DNA of 64,000 nt from positions 96,949,485-97,013,484 of the forward strand of contig NC_073695.1 in NCBI RefSeq assembly GCF_029784165.1. Direction: 5' to 3'. This document shows, piece by piece, positions 1-12,630 of this stretch; positions within the stretch are counted from its first letter, which is position 1; each line of letters begins with the position of its first letter. Position numbers and translations under genes: made by a program. Below the pieces are notes generated by a model. That model was not told the origin of the DNA. It did not search any database and worked only from the letters and a program-made list of their open reading frames with translations. Origin of the DNA: Wyeomyia smithii. Its lineage: Eukaryota > Arthropoda > Insecta > Diptera > Culicidae.

Positions 1-843
1 CAGATTATTTGATCCGTCAGCAGTTGACGGCGAAAAATGATGTCTGAATGTTTTGTTTTCCTACACGGATCAGTACTGGCTTGATAACACAATTTCTTGC
101 TTTCCAATACAAGCGCGTGATTAGGAAGATTCGCAGGATTGTGGTGAATACTGTTTAAATAATCTGCCATCTTGACGTGTTGGTTCTTTATGACCGAACG
201 TTTCTTCATGTATTGGAAGGTTCATAAAGATGATAGCACATACATAAGACATACGTAGCACTGGCGTTTTTTTCTGGTACACGTTGCCCCATAGTACTCC
301 GTACCTCCTCCTGTCCAACTGCTCGACCAATAATGAACAAAATGAATTTTCTTTTTCTCGGCTTTATCGAGCCCCAAAGAAAACCCCATAAAGAACTATC
401 AAAAAGTTATTTACAAAATCAATGCAGCATTTTTCGAGTAGTAACGAGGCAAATGCAGGGCTGTGCAGGTACACTGCCTTCAAAAACAACTCAAATAGTG
501 ATTTTATTCAGAGTGTGGTACCGTTCGAGTAGTTCATTTTGTACCAACTTTTTGATTACTTGATGGCAATTTTTGCCTTTCTCCCATTTTTTTCAGGTAT
601 CAGAATCACACAAATAGGATCATCGGGTTTTAAGAGAGTCTCTATATTACTCGTAGCATTGTTGGAGCGATTATAGAATTTAATCTTCAGAAAACGCCTT
701 ATTTACAAAAAACAGTGCTGTTACATCGAAAACTATGTTGGGGTGAAATTGTAGGGGATGTAAGTTTGCTCCGCTGTTCATTTTTTGAACAAAAATTCAA
801 CGATAATACCGTATTCCGGCTCACTTCCCCTCAGCCGTGTGTT
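1..843. other. No recognisable gene (presumed intron/repeat)
   Basis: No domain, RNA gene or clear repeat could be identified here. A 69-codon frame on the minus strand at 121-330 has an ordinary composition but resembles nothing I recognise and has no splice or promoter context, so it is not called as a gene. Confidence 0.4.
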
Positions 844-954
844 CATTCGGCCTCGCGTCCATTCGGCCTCGCGTCCATTCGGCCTCGCGTCCATTCGGCC
901 TCGTGTCTGTACGCCTGCCGTCCATTATGCCTAGCGTCTGTATGCTTAACGGGG
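844..954 (+). repeat. 16-bp minisatellite, about seven units
   Basis: Head-to-tail units start at 844, 860, 876 and 892 (motif CATTCGGCCTCGCGTC, the first three identical). They are followed by three more diverged units at 908, 923 and 939, in which the core drifts to 'cattatgcctagcgtc' and similar. Purity decays in one direction, which suggests recent expansion at the left edge. Frames across it translate to a spurious Arg/Pro/Ser-rich repeat. Confidence 0.9.
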
Positions 955-2631
955 TTACATCGATTTTTGCGGAGTTCAAAGCAAAGCCTTGGTGCTACAT
1001 TCCGATTTTTGACGCCGTAGTTATCTTCAATGTTTGCCCCTTCATCGACTGTGTCGAAAGGAGAAAGGACAGTAATAAAAATTCACAGCATCCTCCGATC
1101 TAACAAAAACGTCATAATTACTTTTAAGCCAAATAAAACGGAAGATTATGTTTCTGTTTTATGTGGCTTAAAGTCTTTGTTCTTTTCTGCTTTCGTTGAC
1201 AAGTGTAATTGTTAATACCCACTAAGATATCCTAGCGTAAATAATAATAGCGTAGCCGAAATCAAAGCCAGTAGTGATTGTTTACGTTAGCAGCATGATC
1301 ATGTAATTATAGATAATAGCTATTTGTGCTTTGGATTAGAATAAACCTAAATTCTCATTCCATTGGTTTGTTTCGTTTTCCAACTGGTTGCAACATAATT
1401 ACAAGTTAGCTGAATCATTCTATCGTCAGAACAGTTAAATACTGTTCTGTATTTATCAGTACCGTAGTTGGAAGGTAAATTGATCACAGGTATGTATTGA
1501 TCAATCGAACAATATTATGGTAAATATAAACTTAATTTTATCAATCCATCGATTTTTTTTCGACTCATCGTCACAAACAAAATCAATATATGATTTCGCA
1601 TTTAAAAACTAGGTAAGCGAGTAACAGGCGAAAAATATTCAAACGCAATGTTTCCAGGTTTTCAAGAAGATACAGCAACATTTTTGTATTTTTATCCAAT
1701 TAACTTTGGTATGATGTTATAACTTTGTATTAGTACTCGTTTCGAAAATAATTGATCATTAACCAAAACTATACGACGATGTATATTTTGCTCGCAATTG
1801 CAATCAATTTGCCCCCGAATTACGGTTCCATCATCAGCAGATATCGAAACTCGTAATTCCGCCCATCGAACCCGGCAGCATTTGAATATATTTTCCACAC
1901 AATCGATACAACCGACCGCACTGCTATACATACCGCAAACACCCTAAGCAAATTTGTCTCTTCGATTCAATACACTTCAATCTAATCAAAATCAAACATT
2001 CACAAATACGAAGCACCGTGCTTGCGAAGGCTCGTGCAATCGAAGTTGTGTTTGGCTGTAAAAAAAATCCAAGTGGAGGACAAATGCGCCACCCGATAAA
2101 GCGAGAAAAGGGGAAATTAAATTTACATTTCGCCGATTCGGCATCTATTTTGCGACACTATGATACGAAAGTCGCCAAGTTTGTGGCCTAATTCTGCTCG
2201 TACATCGTATTACACGTCCGTTCCGAATTCGTAATTTCTGCATCGGAAATCATACGCTTCCGTGAAAGGGAAAAATGAAAATGGAAATGTGTTGATATGC
2301 AGATTTTAAGGCGATAACCAGCAGCACACTCGGTCCGCCCGCCCGGCTCGTTACCCCCGAAAAAGAAATACAATTTTCTCATCAATAAAAAAATGTACGT
2401 CAATCTCGGTCTGCTTGAACGATGTCAAGAAAAAAATGTGATCAGCAAGAGAGTCCACTTGAGAAATCTAAAAAATCGAAACACAACACATCATTGGATA
2501 ATCGATTTTACTAACTGGTGGAAGTTTCTACACTTTTCTTCAGTGCGAGAATCAGTGTTCGTCCCCAATAAAGTATAGTCAGTTGTCCGACAGGACATGA
2601 CTTAGCTTTTCCGCCAAAAATATTTATACCC
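955..2631. other. AT-rich stretch with no supported gene
   Basis: Read on both strands. Only short unrelated frames are present, such as a 79-codon minus frame at 1692-1931 and a 71-codon minus frame at 2188-2403. No splice-bounded coding block, transposase motif or RNA gene was seen. Confidence 0.4.
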
Positions 2632-2636
2632 CGATG

Positions 2637-3648
2637 CACAGTGGTCTGGAACTGCATATAGTCGGAAAAAAGTCAATTTTTCAACTTTATGCATCGAGCA
2701 AGCCCTCTTCGGGAATCATTTCTGCAGGGTTCAAGCTAGTGAAAAATCATCAGAATGTTCGGACTACTAATGTTGTCATACGTTTAACATAGTTGAGAAA
2801 GTAGGCTTCTTGTTCACTCACGACTTCTCTATTTTCAGGTTGTTTGCCCAGGTGATTTATTACAGAATGCAGAAGTAGTAATGAATGTTACAATAGTGTC
2901 GAAATGATTATATAGCCTTACTTTGCATTCTAACAACTTGAGATATCCTTTTTAAAGTCGTTTCATGGAAATAAGCCTTCAACAAAATAAGTAAAATGAA
3001 ATACTTGGCACTCCAACTTTATGTAGAGTTTTAAATGGTATCCCCGCTGATACCCGCGCTCATTCAAAGACTAAAATGTTCCCTCGTGTTCATAGAGACA
3101 GGAACAAAAAAGTTTTCTGGGCAATTTTCGCCGAAACGTTCACAATATCAAAAACAAAAACGAGCGTGCGACGCGCAAGCGGCCATCTTTTATCAAGAAA
3201 TGTTAGCTTAGAACGCCACTCATAAAATTAAAATTCAAACTACCTAAATATTAATAGCCGTTACGCATACCTTAACTTCGTTTGATATACCTGGATCGTG
3301 AAACTCGAGATTTTTCGGGTTTTTCTTCTTAAACATGCTATAAGTAGCCGTAAATCATGTTTTTAAGATTAATTGCTAAATTTCTCAAAAAATACATCAG
3401 GTACCAACTTCATAGGAAGAGTTTCTCGAATTACTATTCTCTACAAACTTTCTTTAGACATTATCCTTCTATTTTGCTTCCTTGAGAAGTTAGCGATAGC
3501 GCCGCCCTAGTGGTGAAATTTTGAACTACATAGCCTTTACCAAAAGTTGGCCAATAGTTTCAGGATCAACTTTCGAGAAGACATCGTTCATCTAGGAGGC
3601 ATCTAGTTATTAATTTCGCCCTGATTTTAGTCCTTTCCGACCACTGTG
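2637..3648. mobile_element. Non-autonomous DNA element with CACAGTGGTC ends
   Basis: The left end CACAGTGGTC (2637) and right end GACCACTGTG (ending 3648) are perfect inverted repeats. They are flanked by CGATG on both sides (2632-2636 and 3649-3653), which reads as a 5-bp target duplication. Alternatively, if the preceding G belongs to the terminus, the duplication is the 3-bp GAT. The roughly 1-kb interior has no transposase frame. The same string CGATGCACAGTGGTC recurs at about 35987, so part of the flank could belong to the element end. The superfamily is not assigned; CACTA/Chapaev-like ends are one possibility. Confidence 0.65.
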
Positions 3649-3653
3649 CGATG

Positions 3654-4784
3654 TCAATTTATTATCCCTGGCACGATCGCATCGTTATACGTTTTAACGC
3701 CATCATCCGCTCCATCTCCACTATCTCCTACCCGTCTGCTAGCTGATGATGTCGCTCGTGTTCCTTAACTCGACTCAAGCGCTGCACTGCGCACATACCT
3801 ACATCGGTTTGAACCTACATGTACATGTACAGTCATTTCTATCATGAACAGCACAACCTGACTCTCCGTTACAGGGATCCGACATGCATCCACCCACCAG
3901 ACAGAGGGCGATGATACTCGGAATCACGGACTTTACGGTTTTGTTATGCTCCTTCGACACGTACGTCTGACACCGAAATAAAAGAAACCAACAATCCTAA
4001 GCAATAAACTCACTTACGGTAGCAAAACAGGAACAATTTATCCGAGCAGGTTCGCTGCAATCCCTGCAGCAACAGCAGTTGCTAATGCTTTTGGGAACAG
4101 ATGCCGCACCGGATGTTCCTAGCGCTAGCCGCCCCACCGATGAAGACTGCCAGTTTGCGCCTGATTGGTCAATTATGCCTAACTGGCTATTCAGTTCGAC
4201 TAGATGTCACGTCACATTGTACTGGTGAACCTAGTTTGACTTTACCTGTACCAGAGTTTCGGAATGATATCAAATCGTTGTTGCTACAGCTTTTGTCTCC
4301 GTCTACGGCAGTAAAGGGTGGTTCAGGTGGTCTTGTCAGTATGTTTCAAAGTTAGCTCAGATTTGTAGTTTGATTTCATACTAATCTTTTAGAGTTTTCG
4401 AATTAAATTTTATTCAGATTTCTTTTCATTAATAGTAATTCTGACGCGATTTTTCCAAGCCTCAACCATTCAGAAATTTATTTACTGCTTTCTTCATTTA
4501 AAAAAATTGGCATTTTCATTGCAGTATGTTTTGAAGTCAAATGCTTTTACAACATTTTGATTGGATGTAGCAACATTTGCTCTGAAGTGAGAATTAATGC
4601 TGAAATGCGAGGCCCTGTTTTTTATCAGGATCCGACCAGCTTACTTCTGAGATCTCACCGCTTTACTTTGCCTGTGCTTGATGAGAAATTCTGAGGAAAA
4701 TGTTCTGATTTATATTTTTTGCGGAGAATGATGTTTCACGGTAATATTCTGGGACAAAGGGGCAAATTGAAATACCAGAGACAT
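3654..4784. other. No supported gene; possible gag-like remnant near 4.05-4.35 kb
   Basis: A plus-strand frame around 4020-4200 contains a short glutamine run followed by proline/serine-rich sequence, and an 84-codon frame occupies 4101-4355. The composition is reminiscent of retrotransposon gag N-termini, but no zinc knuckle or other diagnostic motif is visible, so no product is assigned. Confidence 0.3.
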
Positions 4785-5237
4785 TAAGAGCGTCACAAAA
4801 ATTTTCCAATTTCAAATGCTTATAACTAAGTCAGCTTTCAACGAATTGCAGTAATCGATTGGGAAATGAAAGTGTCGCATGCATCATGCAAAGAGGCCAA
4901 TTCTCGACTTAAGATACTGTTTTGAAACCCAAGCTTAAGGGTTCCGGTTTCTGGAAACATAAATGAGTATGTCAGAAACCATGCGTCAAGAACAGAGGCC
5001 TGGAGACGACCACAGTTACCGTTCTGAATCTCTATATTATTTCCGAAGAGCTGTGTTACTGGCGGTCGATAAAAGTTACTGACCTAAACATATTAATAGC
5101 GTTAGAAAAAGTTGATAATATTACCGAAATTTAACGAATGATTTAAACCGAGTGTATTTCCTAACCCCTAATGCACTGTTATAAGAAAGACTGTTGTAAT
5201 TCTACGTTAACCATGCGGTCGTGTCTTATATACAACC
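4785..5237. mobile_element. Partial copy (A) of the 'GTAGAATTAC'-end element family
   Basis: The interior phrase 'agagcgtcacaaaaatt' (4789) and the right end, TAATTCTACGTTAACC followed by 'atgcggtcgtgtc' (5197-5237), match other copies at 35.5, 55.0 and 31.2 kb. The usual left end is not recognisable, so this copy is truncated or decayed. It lies just upstream of the (AT)n tract. Confidence 0.6.
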
Positions 5238-5310
5238 TACAACCTCTTCAAGTTTCTGTCATTTACCACTTGGCAGAAACTCTGCACAGATGTTCCTGTA
5301 GGCTGAGGAT

Positions 5311-5476
<166 letters not shown>

Positions 5477-6125
5477 CAGAGCTGTATGCCACCACGGGTC
5501 GGTATTTGGCGATTACCGTAGGCCACGGAAGTGCTAACTGCAAGAACGCAGTCCCGGACCATCAGCGAGAGCTAGCCTAGGTTATGGTGAGACTCAGGCA
5601 TTGGGCCGCCGAATTCTCACAAAAGCCACATTATCCGGAAGCAGCTCTGACGGAGCGAATAGTGCCGCTCCCGCCACCCAAATGCACTAATTCGCCCATT
5701 GGGATTGATGCCAGTAAGTTCCCAATTACGGTAACTGGTCGCAACGCCATATGATAAGAGTCGGATTTCGTTTTCGTACCACGATTCTGGGCTGGTACCT
5801 GCACCGAGCTCCCTTAGTAAGGTCGTGTGACAACGGCTTGAAACGGCGAGACAACAACCGGTGCAGGGGTCTCCGTCCCGTAAAACCTGGCAGGCCTTCC
5901 AGTACGTTCCAAATTCATTGCCCGGTGGGAACCGGGCAGGAGTGGGATCAGATGTCCTTTCCTGACTTGCGCCGGTCGGGGGTGTCATAGTTGCTCATAA
6001 GGCGCTATGGCAGCCGCCCCTAGCCATGGCCTCACTGCTTCGGCATAGACTACCATGGGACCAGATAGGCGACCACTCCAGTATGGATAAGGATAGCGGC
6101 TGGAAGGGGGACCCAATTAACAAGA

Positions 6126-7543
6126 ATGAATATTGAAAAAAATGAAGATCAACAATTGGGCGCAGATGGGTTGAAAAACCCGTTTGCACGAGGAGGCATC
6201 CAGAGGTCTCCGCCGAGAAAGGCGGAGATGGATGCAGTAAAGGACGCCTGCAAGACGGCAAAGGCAGTACGCCTACCGGATCGACGCAAGACATCGCAGT
6301 GGCTGGTCCACTGTTGATAAAGGCGGTCGGAAGACAGCGAGACACGCTACCGAAGGTAGTAGCGCTGTCGGAGCAGCTCGATGCCATAATCGAGTTTGCG
6401 AAAAGTCGCACCAACACGACGAAGTACCTGAAGCAGGCTCTCTACATGCTTCGGTTCTCCGTCGATGCTGCGAAGAAGGAGCACGCCGAGCTCAAGGCAA
6501 GAGCGGTGGCTGCAGAGAAGAATGCAACGGAGGTGACCGGAAGGGCGACGAAGTCGGTCCAAACGGACACCTGCACGTTTGCAGCGGTTTGCGCCTCCGG
6601 GTCAGCCGCAAAAAGAGCAAGGCAGTCTCCGGGGGAAGCCCCCGAGAACAGCAAGAAACGGTTGGTTGTGCTAAGCCCGCGAGATAGCACACCAACGGCC
6701 TCCAAGTCCGCCGAAAAGTCTGCCGAAGTGGCAGCTACGGGAAACCCTTGGGTTTCCGTGGGAGGAAGGAAGCGCCAAAAAGACAGCAAGCGCAACGACG
6801 AGAAGGCGACAAATCGTCCAAAAATGGGAAAGAAGGCGCGAAGCAGGGGCGACGCCCTCATACTCAAGACGGAGGGGTCCAAGTACTCCGAAGTCTTGAA
6901 GAAAATGAGAGGCGAAACCCAGCTCAAGGATCTGGGAGCGGATGTGCAGACCATCCGTCGTTCTCGCACCGGCGAGATGATCCTTGAGCTCCGTAAGGAT
7001 GCTAAAAACAAGGGCGCTGCCTACAAGACGGTAGCCGAGCAGGTCCTCGGGAAAGATGTGTAAATTCGGGCACTCACCTCAGAGGTGACTCTCCAGCTCA
7101 AAAACCTGGATGAAATCACCGAGAGGTGCGATATTGCACAGGCCCTCAAGGAGAAGTGCGGAGTGGAAGTAGCCACTGAGGTAATTCACCTCCGAAAGGG
7201 TCCAGCGGGGACCCAGGTGGCCACTTTCCGGCTTGCATCGGCCGATGCAACTCTGGCCCTGAAGACAGCCAAACTTAAGGTTGGCTGGTCAGTATGTCCC
7301 CTGAGCATACTCCAGCAGCCGGACGTTTGCTTCAGGTGTTTCGAGGGAGGACACAAGTCCTGGACCTGCAAGGGGCCCGATAGGAGCCAGTTATGTAGGC
7401 GTTGTGGTGGTGCTGGCCATAAAGCTAAAGACTGCGGGGAGCCTCCCAAGGGCTTGGTATGTACTGGAAAACGGGACGCCAAGCACTTTATGGGAGGCCC
7501 ACGGTGCCCAGCCGATAAGGCGGCCACGAAACCACGGGCGTGA
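6126..7543 (+). pseudogene. R1-type ORF1 (gag-like, CCHC zinc knuckles), broken
   Basis: ORF1 of R1 elements encodes the RNA-binding protein that packages the element transcript. Here it runs from the ATG at 6126. One frameshift is needed near 6290-6310 to enter the main frame (6299 onward). The middle part is a charged coiled-coil-like Lys/Glu-rich region, followed by the conserved R1 ORF1 segment ending around 7060. A TAA at 7061-7063 interrupts the frame, and the same frame resumes immediately and ends at 7541-7543. The last part has two CCHC knuckles (CFRC..GH....C at ~7330-7370 and CRRC..GH....C at ~7395-7430) plus a third partial Cys motif. The stop overlaps the ORF2 start region, the usual R1 arrangement. 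Confidence 0.85.
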
Positions 7544-10500
7544 GGGTGACACAATTGAACCTGAACCATTGCTATGCGGCACAGCAGCTGCTATACCAAG
7601 CAGCGTCTGAGTCGCGGTCGGACATCGCAATCGTATCGGACCCCTACTGCATTCCTCCCGGAAACGGTAATTGGGTTGCAGATAAGTCCAGTACGGCGGC
7701 CATATGCACGACCAGCAAGTTCCCGGTTCAGGAGGTTGTGTCAACCTCAAATGAAGGATACACGGTTGCCAAGGTGGACGGAGTGTTCTACTGCAGTTGT
7801 TATGCTCCGCCGCGTTGGTCTATCGAAAGGTTCACCCAGATGGTCGATTTGTTATCTATGGAGCTGACGGGACTAACACCCTTAGTAGTGGCGGGCGACT
7901 TCAATGCTTGGGCTGTTGAGTGGGGAAGCCGCCGCACGAACTGGAGGGGTCAGATCTTGTTGGAAGCTTTGGCAAAGCTCAACCTAGATCTGGCCAACGT
8001 TGGAACCAAGTGTACATTCAGCAGAAATGGTGCGGAGTCGATCATCGACGTGACGTTCTCCAGCCCAGGACTGATCGTGAACTGAAGGGTAGACGATGGC
8101 TACACCTATAGTGACCACCAGTCGGTCTGCTATAGCGTAGTCCAGAACGTGAGGCGGCAGGCGACGGGTAGAGCCAATACTCCGACCGTCCGCGGGTGGA
8201 AGACATCGCATTTCGATGCCGAGGTATTTGCAGAAGCAATGAGAAGAGAGCGCGAGGGGGGCAGTTGGCTCCGCCCGAGTGCTGACCAATTAGTTGCCAC
8301 ATTATCGCGGGCGTGCGACGCCACCATGCCTAGGACCCGCCAACCTAGGAATGGTAAGTCACCGGTATACTGGTGGACCGACGCGATAGCGGACCTCCGT
8401 AGCGCGTGCCTCCGTGCAAGACGGATGTTGCAACGTGCACGTACCGATGCACAGAGGGTAGAGCGCCGTGTAGTATTCGGATCTGCAAGATCGGCGCTTA
8501 AAAGTGCGATAAAGGCGAGCAAAAGGGCCTGCTTCGATAGGCTATGCGCGAGTGCCAATACGAATCCGTGGGGCAACGCCTACAGAGTCGTAATGGCGAA
8601 GACCAAAGGCGTGTTGGCGCCTGCAGAGCGATCACCAGCGATGCTGGAGCGCATCATCGAGGGACTCTTTCCACGACACGAGCCAAATCCTTGGCCTCCG
8701 GTTGCTGAGTCTCACGTCCGACGTTCCAGTATCTCAGACACAGACCAGGGATGGCCAACCTGCCGGGCATCCAATCCGTGAGAGACGGCAGCCGTGCAGA
8801 GGTTGTGGAGGAGGTAAGGGTTACGAATGAGGAACTCATCGTGATCGCCAACTCCCTAAAGGTGAGCAAGGCACCGGGACCGGATGGAATCCCGAACTTG
8901 GCCATCAGGACGGCCATGAAAGTGGCCCCTGATCTATTTCGAGCAGTCATGCAGAAGTGCCTGGATGACTGCCTCTTTCCGGACAGGTGGAAGCAACAGA
9001 GATTGGTGCTGTTGCCGAAGGCTGGGAAACCAACAGGGGACCCATCGGCATACAGACCTATCTGTCTGCTGGACACTACGGGCAAGGTGCTTGAGAGGAT
9101 TATCCTTAACAGACTGGTGAAGTACATAGAGGGTGTAAACGGTCTGGCAAGTAACCAGTTCGGCTTCCGGAAAGGTAGATCCACGCTGGATGCTATTCTC
9201 TCTGTCACCAAGACGGCAGAGGTAGCACTCCAGCGTAAGAGTTGGGGCATTCGCTATTGCGCAATCGTCACGCTTGACGTGAGGAATGCATTCAATAGCG
9301 CCAGTTGGGACTCCATAGCGCTCGCGCTTTAGAGCATCCACGTACCGGTGTCGTTGTACAAGATTTTGGAAAATTATTTCCAGAATCGGGTACTAGTTTA
9401 CAACACGGAGGAGGGTCAGAAGTGCGTCCCAATCACCGCAGGGGTACCACAAGGTTCCATCCTGGGTCCGGTGTTGTGGAATGTCATGTATGACGGGGTG
9501 TTGAAACTAAAGTTCCCTGTAGGGGTTGTGATCGTCGGTTTCGCAGACGACATCACGCTAGAGGTCTACGGCGAGTCGATCAAAGAGGTCGAGTTGACGA
9601 CCGCGCACTGCATACGCAAGGTCGAAGACTGGATGCACTCTAGGAAACTGGAGTTAGCGCACCATAAAACGGAGGTTACGGTTGTGAACAACCGCAAATT
9701 AGAGCAACAGGCGGTGGTCAGAGTCGGTGACTGCACCATTACCTCAAGGCGTTCCTTGAAGCTCTTGGGGGTTATGGTTGACGATAAGCTCACATTTAAG
9801 AGTCACGTCGACTATGCCTGTAAGAGGGCTTCAACGGCCGCTGCAGGACTATCTCGAATGATGTCCAATAGCTCAGCGGTATATGGCAGCAAGCGTAAAC
9901 TTCTTGCCAGCGTGGTTTCGTCCATACTTAGGTATGGTGGGCCAGCGTGGTCCAAAGCGTTAGGTACCAACAGTCATCGTCGAAAACTGGAAAGTACCTA
10001 CAGGCTCATGTGCCTGAGGGTTGTGAGCGCGTACCGTACAGTGTCATACGACGCAATCTGCGTCCTGTCCGGCATGATGCCTATCAGCATAGCCATTAAG
10101 GAGGACGTAGAATGCTTCGATCAACGTGACACAAGGGGTATACGAGGCACCAGAAGGTCATTCTCGATGATCAGATGGCAGCAGGAATGGTCCAATTCCG
10201 CAAAGGGTAGATGGACGCATCGACTTATTCCGGACGTATCCGGATGGGTCGGGAGGCGCCATGGAGAAGTTAACTTCCACTTGACACAGATTCTGTCAGG
10301 TCATGGTTGCTTCAGGCAGTATCTACACAGACTCGGGCATGCGGGGTCCCCCATGTGTCCCGAGTGCGCGGATGCGGAAGAAACTGCTGAGCATGTCTTC
10401 TTCGTGTGCCCTCGTTTTGTGCATGCGCGGAGCGACATGACGGTAGTGAGCGGGCCAGACACCACTCCGGACAACCTAGTTCGGAGGATGTGTAAAGACC

Positions 10501-10598
10501 CAAACATTTGGAGGGCGGTTTGTACAGCCGCCTCTCAAATAGTTTTAGAATTGCAAAACAGGCGACAGGTTGACCACCGACACGCCAGTGTTAGCTAA
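7540..10598 (+). pseudogene. R1-type ORF2: AP endonuclease and reverse transcriptase, broken
   Basis: ORF2 would nick the target DNA and copy the element RNA into it. The frame overlaps the ORF1 stop. The endonuclease part (7540-8150) keeps GDFNAW (~7898) and an SIIDVTF block. It is interrupted by a TGA at 8083-8085. The frame then continues to ~8740, where a frameshift moves it to the frame of 8751. The RT part shows the KAPGPDG, PICLLDTTGK and QFGFRKGRST blocks, then a TAG at 9330-9332, then GVPQGSILGP and the catalytic FADD at ~9540-9551. The C-terminus has a CPEC...H...C zinc motif near 10350-10415, typical of R1 ORF2. No RNase H domain is visible. The blocks are well conserved apart from these lesions, suggesting a moderately recent insertion. 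Confidence 0.9.
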
Positions 10599-10778
10599 CG
10601 GCCAGTCTCCAGGTTAGTTAGCTAAGTTAGCAAAGAGATCTATAGAACCAAGAGGGTGCACAGAGCACAAAAGCCGCTCCCCGAAGCAATACCTAGCGGT
10701 GGTCCCGGGGAGTATTATGGGCTGGAGACTGGAGGGGTTTTAGTGGGTCCGGTCACTGATTCAAACCAACCCCACACT

Positions 10779-10801
10779 CCCTGAGGTTGGTCACCTCAGG
10801 G
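10779..10801 (+). other. 3' UTR hairpin of the R1-type element
   Basis: A 9-bp perfect stem (CCCTGAGGT paired with ACCTCAGGG) encloses the 5-base loop TGGTC, about 30 bases before the poly(A). LINE 3' UTR structures of this kind are often what the element's own RT recognises to start copying. That role is inferred here. Confidence 0.6.
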
Positions 10802-10836
10802 GTTTGGATGCAAATTTCCCCTCCACCTGAAAAAAA

Positions 10837-10953
<117 letters not shown>

Positions 10954-10963
10954 TAAATCGTTT

Positions 10964-11470
10964 ATTAAATCGGTATAGTTAGTGCCTTCGACAAAGTAGT
11001 AAATAAAAAAATCGTCTTTAAAAAAAAACACTGAAGAAAATTGACAGAATTTTTTTTTTTCTTCAACTTCAGTCAACTACCGTTGTTGATCGGACATCAT
11101 CGGCTAAATGAAAAATGAGAATTAAAAACTATTACGACATTTTTTATGGAATTGGTCATATGTATACTAGGGTTTTGCTTCTTTTACTACTTTCCATTTC
11201 ATGCAACCCTCATGAGGGCACGCAAAGTGCTCTGCGGTATGCTAAATAAATGTTTTCTTTCCAGACAAATGCCAGATGTTAAATCCCAAATTCATGTCGC
11301 TGCCTTACGAAAGACGGAAAATTTAATTTGAGAAACTGATCCTAGAAGCTCTTTGTTTTTCAAAAACCTATTTTATTTAGGGTTTTAAAATGATTTCACG
11401 CACGGGATTAAATATATTTATCCGGAACACCTCGATCAACATCGGCGTCAAATGACATTTTTATAAGTTC
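10964..11470. other. No gene seen
   Basis: AT-rich sequence between the (TA)n tract and the left terminal repeat of the Tc1/mariner relic. Only short frames occur, none with a recognisable motif. Confidence 0.4.
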
Positions 11471-12630
11471 TACAGGGTGTCACCGTGAAAGTGATACACT
11501 TTATTTATGCCACAAAATTAAAACAGATGAATATTTCTTCTCTGGTTCTTTTTAATTAGCATGGTAGAGTAGTAATGTTTCAGCTGAATCAATTCAATTA
11601 AAATTTTTCATTTTTGTATTTAATTACGACCCGCAAACCCTTTTCCAAATTATCACAAGTCGTACGCACGATTTCGATCGGCATTTCATCCTAGTTTTTC
11701 ACCAAATGGTTCTCAAAAGTGTCCAAATCATATGTTTTACTTCACCCAACTTTCCTAGCATGTGCCACCAAGTGCTGAAGTTCAATGGATTCAAACCAGG
11801 AGAGGATGCGGGCCATCCAGAGGTACTGATAAACACGGGCAATTTTTGTTGCACCACTTCTGAAAAACCAATGTTTTATGTGCTGGTGCTGAAACTTGTT
11901 AAAAGTACTTTCTACTCCAAATAATTCCTTGGTACACACTTAACTGCGTAATGCTTTGTCGGTAAAGTAAAATACCGAACTACTTGAAAATATTTTAGTT
12001 TACCGTTGTTCGGTAAAAAAATTACTGAGAAATCGGAAACTCAACGTGTTTACCGCAATATCGTACATTTGTTTACCGAAAAAATCTGTAAAACCGAAAA
12101 CTTCCGAGTGCAGTAAACTAAAATACCGAATCTCGGAAACCTGACATTATTCAACCGAGATTTCGTCGGACAAAAACGCTCTTACCGAGATTTCTGAAAA
12201 CTGAGCTGTCAGAATAACGCGTTTTTCAGGACACACACTAACAGCTTTTTCGTGTCCGGGTATAGAAAAAAAGGAGCAAGTTTTGCGGCTGATTAGTATT
12301 ATATAAAGAAATCTGCAATAACCTGATTAACTAAAATATTAAGTGAGGATACACTTTTTTTTCTCAGAGCTTGTTTTTTTGCTGCAAAGAAAATTCGAAA
12401 AAAAACGATTAATTTTTTCTTCACTCGATTTCGCAGGTTATCAACTCTCTCGCAGGATGGAAGTTGCAGAGTGATAGATGTTTCTTTATTTCTTGGAAGC
12501 AATAAAACTCTCCAGTTTTTAACAATGCTGTATTTGATTGAATCAGTTGACTTAGTAATTAATAAATGAATTTGTATATTTAATCGTTTTATTCATATTC
12601 TGAGTTATCTAAAAAAATCGCAAATACGTA

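Noticed and set aside
121..330. 69-codon minus-strand frame as a possible exon
   Set aside because: No family recognised, and no convincing splice consensus at either end that matches the phases of the channel gene.
844..954. CRISPR-like array
   Set aside because: This is eukaryotic DNA and the units are contiguous with no spacers. It is a plain minisatellite.
5617..6417. 123- and 140-codon minus-strand frames over the R1 leader
   Set aside because: They lie in the 5' leader and ORF1 of the R1 element on the opposite strand, with no motif. They are shadow frames.
6442..7750. Several 120-190-codon minus-strand frames
   Set aside because: They are antisense shadows of the GC-rich R1 ORF1 and ORF2.
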